Source: an uncultured Paracoccaceae bacterium (GTDB lineage Bacteria; Pseudomonadota; Alphaproteobacteria; Rhodobacterales; Rhodobacteraceae). Taken from it: 64,000 nucleotides of DNA. Positions 1-7,219 of this stretch are shown in pieces (positions within the stretch are counted from its first letter, which is position 1; the number at the start of each line of letters is the position of its first letter). The notes below the pieces were generated by a model, which was not told the origin of the DNA, ran no database searches, and saw nothing but the letters and a program-made list of their open reading frames with translations. Position numbers and translations under genes: made by a program. Location of the stretch: contig CANMPD010000015.1 in NCBI GenBank assembly GCA_947499635.1, positions 1-64,000 on the forward strand. Reading direction: 5' to 3'.

Positions 1-75
1 CGGATTATGTCTGCGGCTTCTTCACGGTGCGCCGGGGCGGTTAAAGTTTTGATCAGTCGTTGAACTTCGCGAGTA
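1..75 (-). pseudogene. C-terminal remnant of a large serine recombinase (cut by window edge)
   Basis: Read on the minus strand, this stretch encodes TREVQRLIKTLTAPAHREEA and a few more residues. It matches the C-terminal coiled segment of the recombinase remnants at 5984-6700 and 7026-7206 (CEVQKLIKTLNVPEHRAEAA in the first). No catalytic resolvase domain lies upstream in the same frame. The homology starts where a different, small resolvase remnant ends (about position 75), so this is recombination debris and not a gene. It continues past the left window edge and its true 3' end cannot be seen. Confidence 0.6.
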
Positions 76-207
76 TAAGGCTTTATCAAGTCCGGGGCGC
101 TCTGCTTTGGCCCCAGAGACACCGTGGTCATAGAAAACCTGCAAACAGCCCGTACGAGTGAGCGCATCAAATTGCACAGTCGCCCTATAGATACGGACGA
201 CTGCTGT
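76..207 (-). pseudogene. Remnant of a small resolvase/invertase catalytic domain
   Basis: The minus-strand translation contains VQFDALTRTGCLQVFYDHGV followed by SGAKAERPGLDKAL. This is the typical Tn3/Hin-type resolvase stretch (Q-x-DAL-x-x-x-GC ... D-x-G-x-SG-x-K-x-x-RPGL) in the middle of the catalytic domain. The N-terminal part with the catalytic serine and the C-terminal helix-turn-helix are missing. The fragment abuts, in another frame, the C-terminal debris of a large serine recombinase at 1-75. It has no usable start codon and should be inactive. The assignment to the resolvase family rests on the motif alone. Confidence 0.6.
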
Positions 208-382
208 TAGTCTCTTTTAAGACATTCCAGACTTGTGCAGCGACCAATGGCTTGTAGGCGAAATTGCAATTCTTCTCATGCAATTCGGAGACACGTAAGC
301 GCAAATCGAACGAAATTCTGTAGTGGCGGCCGAAACCTGAATACGAACCAACTGGGCCTCCACGACATTCGAGAAGTTGATC

Positions 383-1462
383 TTACAAGCGTATCGAAGG
401 GTACTTTTGAAACTCTTGGCCTTCCATTTTTAGAAGAATCCGAATGCACTGTTCAGCGTGAGGATCTTCGATAGCATCTTCAGGTATGTAGTCTTGGCAA
501 GTAGCTGCATCAGGTTTTTGTGAACGTTGGAATTTTGCGGCATCACGCCAATCTTCTTCAGACATTGACCGTGTATTTTCATCGGCGATGAAGTCTGCAA
601 AGTTCTGACTGGCTGCATATGTTTGATCGTCCCCTACGCGAGAACAAACAAACGGGTATCCCGGATGTGGGCCTTTACCAGATATCCCCTGACCAAATCC
701 GTGAAACAGTTCAATAGGTATACCCAGACCGGGTTCCGGATAGAAGCTGCTTATCCCGATCATTTTTAAGACGGTTTTCGATTTGATTATGGCATACATG
801 TTGGAGCCAAATGGCAATATTGGACCTTTGTTCGTTTCATCGATCTTGTGCCCACCATAAGCCGTTTTCTGTATCTCTGACATCTGCCAATAGTCGGTGA
901 ATTTGATTTTGACGATGCTACGTTGAATATGGTCAGCGAAGCCGCTCGCCCAAGCTCGTCTATAGCAAACATACTCTCCTTCAAAAGACCTCAACTTCCC
1001 GTAGTCGTAACCACCAGAATTAAACGAGAAAGCTTGGGCCATTTGATAAACCATTTCGCCTTCTGTCTTATCTCTATTTATGATTTCGTAATCGAATTCA
1101 GATGCTGAATGAGACCACTGTACCGAAAACTCTCTACGCAGAAATATCGTTAGGTCGTTCATTTTTTGCCTCTGAGGTTGAATTTCTGCCTCTGGCTTTA
1201 AACCTTCTGCTACCCATTTCCGTATATTGCTATCGCTAATCGTCCGTTCACGGTCGTCGAAAAAGGCATTGTATCTATTTCTAAATTCATCAACGCCAAT
1301 TTGATTAGGTGATCTCTCTTCATGCGGCTCCGTGCTTTCGCCTTTGATATGTATTATTTTACTTAGGCATCTGAATGCTATAGATGCATCGGTAGAGACT
1401 TTCTTCTGATTTTTAGCAGCTTTTGCTCTTAGATCTTTAGCTTTCTGTGATTCGTCGCTCAA
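383..1462 (-). CDS. Hypothetical protein, 359 aa, possible N-terminal DNA-binding segment
   Basis: I do not recognise this protein. The start is a TTG at 1462 with AAGGAA placed 8 bases upstream, so it looks translated. The first 35 residues are Lys/Ala-rich and charged. Residues about 60-110 contain DRERTISDSNIRKWVAEGLK and a hydrophobic helix (LTIFLRREF), which could be a helix-turn-helix-like region (inference). The middle has an aromatic Gly/Tyr patch (SGGYDYGKL, EGEYVCYRR) of the kind seen in sensor-like C-terminal domains of unknown regulators. There is no signal peptide or membrane segment. It sits among recombinase debris, so it is probably accessory DNA. In the same frame, 65 further codons stay open after its TAA stop (down to 185), so the gene may have been longer once. 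Confidence 0.6.
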   Translation of the reverse strand: MSDESQKAKDLRAKAAKNQKKVSTDASIAFRCLSKIIHIKGESTEPHEERSPNQIGVDEFRNRYNAFFDDRERTISDSNIRKWVAEGLKPEAEIQPQRQKMNDLTIFLRREFSVQWSHSASEFDYEIINRDKTEGEMVYQMAQAFSFNSGGYDYGKLRSFEGEYVCYRRAWASGFADHIQRSIVKIKFTDYWQMSEIQKTAYGGHKIDETNKGPILPFGSNMYAIIKSKTVLKMIGISSFYPEPGLGIPIELFHGFGQGISGKGPHPGYPFVCSRVGDDQTYAASQNFADFIADENTRSMSEEDWRDAAKFQRSQKPDAATCQDYIPEDAIEDPHAEQCIRILLKMEGQEFQKYPSIRL

Positions 1463-1716
1463 GGTAAGTTCCTTTTAAATCAATTTATTAGCGATATTTT
1501 GGTCGCTACCCCTATTTGGTGCGCCCAGTTTTCATCCTGATCTTCCCAGAAAGACCTTCCATTTCCCAGAAGCATTGCGATTTTTAGGTCCATTCTGAGA
1601 ATCGTGCTTGTTTTGGCTGTTCTGGGTTTTTGCTTTGTGGGATGTTTCGTGGCTCGTAATACGATCCCGGATGGCCAAGCCTTGTGATGTTCAACATGAC
1701 CTTAGGAGACGTCATA

Positions 1717-2328
1717 ATGCTTAATCTGAAACAAACGGCCAAAGCCGTTGCTCTGCTTCTTGCGGTTTTTTTTGCAGCCCCTCTCATGGCCGGAGTATTC
1801 GGAGATACTCCACCGGAGCAGGTCTTCGATGAGAATATTCAGAAATTTGAGGATGCAGAGCAGGGCTTGGCCGATAAGCTGAAGCGCTTGGCTGATGAAC
1901 TGGATGAAAGTGAACTTAGCCTCGAGGAAGCGATTGACAAGGCTCAAGAGGGGAAGACCGCGTTTGATGAAATTTTCGAATTGACCAAGCCGAATGGGCG
2001 CCTTGAACAGTCCATGACGCGGGCGCTGGAATCTCAGAAGGCTGCTCTGGATGCTATGCTTTCTGATGACATGCTCAGCGAAAGCCAAAAATCTGAGCTC
2101 AGTGATGCATTCAATGAAAATATCGTAGGGATTCAACAGGGCTTCGCTGACATTCGTGCATCGGTCAAGATTCTGCATTCTTATGCAGATCAGTTTGAAT
2201 CTGCGGCGCGTTATCTTGGCCACCAAGTACAAACACAGGTCGGCAAACAGATCATCGCAGACCTCGAAAACATTGCACAGATCTTGCGCCAAGCTATCAC
2301 TGACCTTGAAGGCCGGGTCGCGGTGTGA
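1717..2328 (+). CDS. Secreted coiled-coil protein of unknown function
   Basis: The 203-residue product starts at the ATG at 1717, chosen because AGGAG lies 8 bases upstream and a clear signal peptide follows: LKQT, then a hydrophobic run (AVALLLAVFFAAP) and an Ala-rich cleavage site near residue 22. A GTG/ATG further upstream would put 11 extra residues before the signal. The mature part is acidic, almost entirely helical and heptad-like (QGLADKLKRLADELDESELS), with no Cys. It is the first of three consecutive genes for exported proteins (to 3751); a GC-rich hairpin separates it from the second. I see no family I can name. It should act in the periplasm or outside the cell. Confidence 0.7.
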   Translation: MLNLKQTAKAVALLLAVFFAAPLMAGVFGDTPPEQVFDENIQKFEDAEQGLADKLKRLADELDESELSLEEAIDKAQEGKTAFDEIFELTKPNGRLEQSMTRALESQKAALDAMLSDDMLSESQKSELSDAFNENIVGIQQGFADIRASVKILHSYADQFESAARYLGHQVQTQVGKQIIADLENIAQILRQAITDLEGRVAV

Positions 2329-2336
2329 ACTCTGTC

Positions 2337-2359
2337 GGCGGGCTAATAGCCCGCCATTT
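2337..2359 (+). terminator. Hairpin between first and second secreted-protein genes
   Basis: GGCGGGCT-AAT-AGCCCGCC forms an 8-bp GC-rich stem (2337-2344 with 2348-2355) followed by ATTTT. It begins 8 bases after the stop of the upstream gene and ends about 30 bases before the next start, so it may end transcription or reduce expression of the downstream genes. Confidence 0.7.
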
Positions 2360-2388
2360 TCCCAACCGTCTAAATTGGAGGTAATTTG

Positions 2389-3120
2389 ATGACTATTAGT
2401 GGTCTCATGCGGATGCTGCTCGCCAGTACCACTTTGATAACCGCATACTCCCTCTTTGCAAATGGTAGTTTTGCAGGTTTCACGAACGGTAGCCCGTTTG
2501 GGGGTATGGACATTGGAACGCTTGAACAGCCGTCGGATGGTGAAGACGTGTCAGCAGTTTTTTATGTGGCTTCGACGCATACGCTCCAAGAAACATCTTG
2601 GGACGGTGCAGGGCACCTATCCGGTCTTGCGAGCGGGGTATTTGTGCCACTTCCGTTTGTGAGCCCGCCCGACCTTATGATGTGTATGAAGCCAATGGGA
2701 TCTGGCTCTAAGACTTGGTGCAGCGCCGCCAATCCGAAGGACGGGCGGCATGCACAGGTTACATGCCACAATAGCCTGACCTGCGACTGGTACTATCCCG
2801 GTGATCTTGGTGTTCCATTGATGTTAGCCGTGTTGGATCATGACGATGGTCTGTTTGAAGGACCTTGGGATCTTGCTGATGTTGCAGTCGTTCTACCAAG
2901 GGGTGTCGATTACTTGAGCGCTTCGGATACCTACGAGACAAAGGAAGTGGTTCTGGATTGGCTGCAGAAATTGTCCCCAACCGGTCTTCAGGGGGAAAGA
3001 CTGGCGTGGGCCTCCAACGAGGCAAAAAGACGCCATTCGGCCATTCAGTTCATCAGCCAACAAGCATCTGCCGAGTGGCCAATGACGCACGGCACGATGA
3101 CCTTATATCATACGGAGTAA
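2389..3120 (+). CDS. Secreted protein of unknown function, possible C2-like fold
   Basis: The 243-residue product starts at the ATG at 2389. GGAGGT at 2377-2382 is spaced 6 bases from it, which favours this codon over the TTG three bases earlier. A signal peptide covers about residues 1-28 (LLASTTLITAYSLFANGSFA). The mature protein has four cysteines in the middle (MMCMKP, KTWCSA, VTCHN, LTCDW), so disulfides are likely after export. The stretch PLMLAVLDHDDGLFEGPWDL resembles the Asp-rich loop of C2-type calcium-binding domains; this is a weak inference. It is followed after 4 bases by a third exported protein, so the two are probably co-transcribed. Confidence 0.7.
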   Translation: MTISGLMRMLLASTTLITAYSLFANGSFAGFTNGSPFGGMDIGTLEQPSDGEDVSAVFYVASTHTLQETSWDGAGHLSGLASGVFVPLPFVSPPDLMMCMKPMGSGSKTWCSAANPKDGRHAQVTCHNSLTCDWYYPGDLGVPLMLAVLDHDDGLFEGPWDLADVAVVLPRGVDYLSASDTYETKEVVLDWLQKLSPTGLQGERLAWASNEAKRRHSAIQFISQQASAEWPMTHGTMTLYHTE

Positions 3121-3124
3121 AGCA

Positions 3125-3751
3125 ATGAAAAAGCCCTTAAAACTAATCGCAATGAGCGTGTTGTGCGTCTCTTGCTTGCTATGCATCTCCCCAGATTCAG
3201 GTTTTGCTGGACCCAAGCCGGGTGCCCGCTCGACTGCCTTGGCAAAACCGTCCAATCCTCCCCGTACTGTCCCTAATAGGGTATCTAAAGTGCCTGGGGC
3301 GCTGCCGCAGATCCAAATTAACCGTGGAGGTCAGATTAGGGTGCGAACAGTATCCGCCCCCTTCGAGCGTGCAGTTACACCACGCTCCCCTAAACGGGAC
3401 TTTAGCACTGAAGCTGGGGTTCCTGTACCAAAGGTCTTGATCAAACCGGACAAAACGAAACGTATCACGCCAAGAAAAGGCATTGCGACCCCAACGTACA
3501 AGATTGTTAATGGTGTCCGGACAACCAAAAACGGTGGCGTATCAATCTATCACGGTAAAGATGCCCCAATTACCCGGATTCATCCACCAACCAAGTCCCG
3601 AGGTCGTTCTCCTGAATATCCGACGGGGTATATCACACAGGGGTTTAAGGGGCAGAAGCAACCTGTGCATCCAAAAACCTTCGAAAAAATCCACAAGAGT
3701 GACCGGTTCGCGCACGAACATCTGGGGCGACCGCAGCAAACTTCAAAATAG
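3125..3751 (+). CDS. Secreted basic, Pro-rich protein of unknown function
   Basis: The 208-residue product begins MKKPLKLIAMSVLCVSCLL, a clear signal peptide ending near Ala29 (SGFA-GP). There is no convincing lipobox followed by a canonical +2 residue, although a Cys occurs within the hydrophobic run. The mature region is strongly basic and rich in Pro, Arg, Lys and Thr, with low complexity up to about residue 120. A more ordered C-terminal third ends in FEKIHKSDRFAHEHLGRPQ. The start is 4 bases after the stop of the preceding secreted-protein gene, which indicates co-translation. I cannot assign a family. A nucleic-acid- or envelope-binding role would fit the charge, but that is speculation. 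Confidence 0.65.
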   Translation: MKKPLKLIAMSVLCVSCLLCISPDSGFAGPKPGARSTALAKPSNPPRTVPNRVSKVPGALPQIQINRGGQIRVRTVSAPFERAVTPRSPKRDFSTEAGVPVPKVLIKPDKTKRITPRKGIATPTYKIVNGVRTTKNGGVSIYHGKDAPITRIHPPTKSRGRSPEYPTGYITQGFKGQKQPVHPKTFEKIHKSDRFAHEHLGRPQQTSK

Positions 3752-3783
3752 AAGTCCGATAGAATATCTGATACGCGCATCGG

Positions 3784-3810
3784 AGTGGCCCCTATGAAAT
3801 GGGGCCACTT
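3784..3810 (+). terminator. Terminator after the secreted-protein cassette
   Basis: AGTGGCCCC (3784-3792) and GGGGCCACT (3801-3809) form a perfect 9-bp stem with an 8-base loop, 32 bases after the last stop codon of the cassette. The U-tract is weak (TTCAG). Confidence 0.65.
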
Positions 3811-4133
3811 CAGTAGAAACTAACTTCGACGAGAAGTTCAAAAGTGAAAATTACCAGTTTATCGACGCCAAAATACGTAAACTCAATCGCAATATAAACG
3901 TCGACTTTTCAGTATTTTGTTTAATTCCTGCGCCGCGCCGCATGTAATATGAGATCGTTGAATGCCGCCATTCGCGTATACTGCAGCATCCAGCACTTTG
4001 GGCTCGGAGTCAGGTTTCGCTATGCGTTGGCCCAATGACTGCATCGCGCGAACGAATGACTTCACATTTGCGCCCCAGGCCCGTTAAATCGGTCGGGTAG
4101 GCAACATAGTGAACCAGATATCGGGAGATAGCC
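3811..4133 (+). other. Intergenic stretch, no supported gene
   Basis: About 320 bases between the cassette terminator and the next plus-strand gene. A 60-codon GTG-started frame exists on the minus strand (3883-4065), but it has no recognisable motif and only a weak ribosome site. I see no repeat or RNA gene. The last 15 bases carry the ribosome-binding site GGGAG (4123-4127) of the downstream gene. Confidence 0.5.
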
Positions 4134-4865
4134 GTGGACGTTAGATCGCTTGATGATTCCGACCCACTGCTCGGCGGCTCCAAATTGCTTGACGCGGTAC
4201 AGAAAGCAGTTGGTTTCGCTCAAGAAAATAACGGGATCGGCCTGACAAAGGGCAAGGCATTCAACCGACAGTTTTCGACATGGGCCGCTGAGAATTTCAA
4301 CTGGCCGGAATACGCGGCTGAGAAACTCTTGCGCATCCAAAAAGTGTTGAACGAAGAAGATGTCATACCGGTCCTAGTCTTACATCAGTTGATGATCTCT
4401 ATGAAGCTAGGCCGTCATGTCAAAGGCAAGTGGCGTTTCAACAAGAAGGCTGAAGTTCTGGTTCAAACGCCTGGAGTCCTGCAAGCTACGCTGACAAAAG
4501 GATTTTTGCTCGACTTTGATCATAGCCGATTGCAGCGTTTCCCCTTCGTTGTTCCAGGGAACTGGGAAATTTGGCTCAATGTTATCAATGTCGAGGCGCA
4601 TGAAGGGGTGAGCGAGGCAGAACTGCTAAAGGCCTTTTATAACGTAGAATACTCTAGTGCGGGGGAGCGAGAGTATTGGGATCATGCCTCTTTTCTGATG
4701 TGGCACGTCCTGAAACCGCTGAACTGGTTAGGCTACTTGGAGGCAATCGAACTCGACGGAGGACATTCACCTTCGAAGCGGACGATCTACACAAAAACAG
4801 CTCTTTGGCAGAGAACGTTTCGTCTCGACACGAATGTCGAACTGCGCCCAGTCATCATCCATTGA
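4134..4865 (+). CDS. Conserved-looking hypothetical protein, 243 aa
   Basis: The GTG start at 4134 is supported by GGGAG 6 bases upstream. The product is soluble with no signal peptide. Its middle has the sequence GIGLTKGKAFNRQFSTWAAE, a Trp-Pro (NWPEY), KVLNEEDVIPVLVLHQ and KLGRHVKGKWRFNKK. From memory this order (LT-x-G-x-x-x-R, WP, K-V-L-N-E-x-D, RH-x-K-G) recurs in uncharacterised proteins of alphaproteobacteria, some associated with plasmids. I do not know a function. The last third is aromatic and Trp-rich. It lies just outside a broken conjugative relaxase gene that converges on it, which supports an accessory, plasmid- or island-derived origin. It could be an inactive passenger. Confidence 0.6.
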   Translation: MDVRSLDDSDPLLGGSKLLDAVQKAVGFAQENNGIGLTKGKAFNRQFSTWAAENFNWPEYAAEKLLRIQKVLNEEDVIPVLVLHQLMISMKLGRHVKGKWRFNKKAEVLVQTPGVLQATLTKGFLLDFDHSRLQRFPFVVPGNWEIWLNVINVEAHEGVSEAELLKAFYNVEYSSAGEREYWDHASFLMWHVLKPLNWLGYLEAIELDGGHSPSKRTIYTKTALWQRTFRLDTNVELRPVIIH

Positions 4866-4937
4866 GACGAACAACCGCTATCAGATACGTTTCTTTCACC
4901 GGATTTCTGCGAGGGTATTAGGCTGCAGTGCGGAGGG

Positions 4938-6014
4938 CTACCCCATTGATGGACCACCCCGATTGCGCACCTGTTCGGGATGGTTACGTTGCTGGTGTTG
5001 CATCGCCCAAGTTGGCCTGTCTTTAGCGTTGATAAACAGGCGCATGTCCTCGCGATGCCGCGTCATTGCGACATAGGCAAGATGGCGATCCATTGAGCGG
5101 GAGGCCAAGACGTAGGATTGATCTACGGTCGCCCCTTGGGATTTATGGATCGTGACAGCATATCCATGGTCAAAGTTCTCAAATTTCTGGGGGTCAAAGC
5201 GCACGAGACGTTTCGTGTCGCCATCTAATGCGACGGCGATCTCGCCATTTTGCGCCGTAATCACTGTGCCGAGCATGCCGTTCTTGACGCCGATGCCCTT
5301 GTCATTGCGGGTGAACACAATCCGGTCCTCTGCGGCAAAGGCGCGGTTTCCGGTTTCTGTTGCGAACATAGTTTCCGGCGGCGCGTCTTGATCTTCGCGG
5401 AGCGCAGATCGAATGGCTTGGTTCAGAGCATGTACATCTTTGCGTTTATGAGCAAAGGCGAGGCGGGATTTGTCCGCCCCATTGTCCGCCACGTCCATAA
5501 TATAGGTTTCCACCAAAGCATCAATGGCTTCGCTCTGATGATCAACCTGAACCACGGCTCCGCCTGTGCGGTATCGCTCGACCGCTTGCACCACATCGCC
5601 TGCTGCTAACTCACGGGAAGCCTGTTTCTGCCAGTCGGCCTTTTGACGGTGGATTTCCGTCAGGCGCGCAGCACCATGATCGTTGGTCACCTGCCGAAAC
5701 GGTGTGCCTGCCTCAATCGGTTGCAGTTGATCGGGGTCGCCTACCAAGACCAGCTTGGCCCCGATCTCGTGCACTCTGCTGGCGACCCGCGCAAGTTGGC
5801 GGGTGCCGATCATGCCAGCCTCATCCACAACCAACACATCGCCTTGGGCGATTGGGGCGTAGTTCAGCGGATCACGCTTCTCGCGATCTCTAAACCCGGC
5901 AGGCATATCCCAGTCATGGCTGTGATAGGGTTCCTGCGATAGGCTACATAGCTTGCGCTTGTAGTGGGAAAGGTTGATAGCTTTCAACTGTTGCCCATCA
6001 ATCCGAGACCACAC
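4938..6014 (-). pseudogene. traA: Truncated TraA-type conjugative relaxase/helicase
   Basis: The fragment carries the C-terminal RecD-like helicase half of a Ti/TraA-type relaxase: Walker B VLVVDEAGMIGTRQL, GDPDQLQPIEAGTPFR, FTRNDKGIGVKNG, HGYAVTIHKSQGATVDQ and YVAMTRHRE. Full-length proteins are roughly a thousand residues or more; here 358 codons remain. The N-terminal MobA/MobL relaxase domain and the Walker A loop are missing. The segment PAGFRDREKRDPLN just before the helicase part resembles the region after the nuclease domain in mobilisation relaxases, suggesting an internal deletion (inference). The 5' side runs directly into a recombinase remnant (overlap 5984-6014), and the 3' end lacks the usual C-terminal extension. 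It is therefore non-functional debris of a conjugative element. Confidence 0.8.
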
Positions 6015-6700
6015 CGCATGCCCGCCAAGTCGCCGTGAAGATCAGGAACCAGACGGTTTTCGCCTGCGTCTGGTGTCAGAACAATCTTCTCGACCATAGA
6101 TCGAACCACATCAGCGGCCTCAGCGCGATGCTCAGGCACATTCAGTGTCTTGATCAGTTTTTGAACTTCACATGCGTACATGTCTGCCATCGCGGGATGT
6201 AGAAGAGGCGGAGCCTCCTGCACATCTTCCAACAATTTCTCTAATTCGATGCGCCGGTCTTCCAGCACATGCATTTTATCTTTTATCGGGGCGACGGGCG
6301 CGCCTTCCGCAATCGCATCGACCATCTGGTTGAGCTTTTTCCGCGTCGAGATCAACTCGCGCCGGTAGTGATCCGTGGCCGCATCATGTTCACGTCGAAG
6401 CTTGTTCATGTGTTTTGTGAAGGCGTCGCAGAAAACTGCGCAGAGCTCTGGCTCTATCAGATGGCCTTTGAGTGCGCCCAGGACGTCCTGTTCGAGCTTC
6501 TCGCGGTGGATAGTCATCCGATAGTCGCAAGTGCCCTTGTTGCGCGCCGTTGAGCAGCCCATCAAGCTTTGTGAAATCATCGAGAAACCTCCGCCGCAGC
6601 AGCCGCATTTGGCAAGGCCTGACAGCAAGTAGCGCGGGCGCTGTTTAGTCCAAAGGCAGGCGAAACCGCGCTTTCTGAGGCCAAGGATAGCGAGTTTCAA
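5984..6700 (-). pseudogene. Large serine recombinase, C-terminal half only
   Basis: The preserved part starts inside the family's recombinase region (RPRYLLSGLAKCGCCGGGFS) and includes the zinc-ribbon motif CGCCGG ... GTCDY. A long coiled coil follows (DHYRRELISTRKKLNQMVDA), then the C-terminal EHRAEAADVVRSMVEKIVLT and HGDLAGM tail. The catalytic resolvase domain with the nucleophilic serine, normally the first 150 or so residues, is absent, so this 238-codon piece cannot recombine DNA. Its 3' end overlaps the broken TraA frame. Two shorter copies of the same C-terminal segment lie at 1-75 and 7026-7206, so several related elements have decayed here. Confidence 0.8.
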
Positions 6701-7025
6701 AAATTGTATAAATGGCTATCCCCTCAATCTGACCTTCTATGACGTAATTAGGCATTTTGAAGACCAAAGTTGTGTCGCTTCTTTGGATATTCGGTTCAGG
6801 TTGCCGGTAATGACCTTAAATTCCAATTCTCAGTATTAGCCGGTTTTTAGATTGGGCGCGCCTGTGTGCCACAGACCGGGCTCGCGTAAACCAAGCCGTC
6901 TTACGACGTCTTGGCCCTCTGGGCTTTGATCCCTCGCGTGTGCTTGGTGTCTTATTAGCGTACCGCCAATATAGGCCTTGGTGATTAATGAAGGAAGACC
7001 TCAAAATGGGGGGGCGTTGTAACGC
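6701..7025 (+). other. Spacer between two recombinase remnants, no supported gene
   Basis: A stretch of about 325 bases with no open frame showing a recognisable motif on either strand. It separates the C-terminal-half recombinase remnant from a second copy of its last third. It probably represents scrambled mobile-element DNA. I see no clear inverted repeats. Confidence 0.4.
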
Positions 7026-7206
7026 TTACTGAAGACCAGATACCAAACGGTTTTCGCCTGCGTCTGGTGCCAGGACGATCTTCTCGACCATGGATCGAAC
7101 TACATCAGCAGCCTCAGCGCGATGCTCAGGCACATTCAGTATCTCGATCAGTTTACCCACTTGCTTTTGATACAGGCGGGCCATGTTGGGATGCAGAAGA
7201 GGCGGA
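7026..7206 (-). pseudogene. Second C-terminal recombinase remnant abutting gcvP
   Basis: The minus strand encodes PPLLHPNMARLYQKQVGKLI and EILNVPEHRAEAADVVRSMV, collinear and highly similar with the end of the recombinase remnant at 5984-6700. At the DNA level 7034-7204 aligns with about 6048-6215. The shared sequence stops sharply after AGAAGAGGCGG (ending at 7204), 16 bases before the gcvP stop codon. The upstream codons of this frame are not recombinase but antisense of the gcvP end. It marks the right boundary of the mobile island. Confidence 0.7.
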
Positions 7207-7219
7207 AAAATCGTAATTC

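Noticed and set aside
1702-2292. 196-codon frame antisense to the secreted coiled-coil gene
   Set aside because: The sense frame has a ribosome site and signal peptide; the antisense frame has Cys/Ile/Arg-rich nonsense-like composition.
3883-4065. 60-codon GTG-started frame on the minus strand
   Set aside because: No recognisable motif, weak ribosome site and position in decayed island DNA; chance cannot be excluded.
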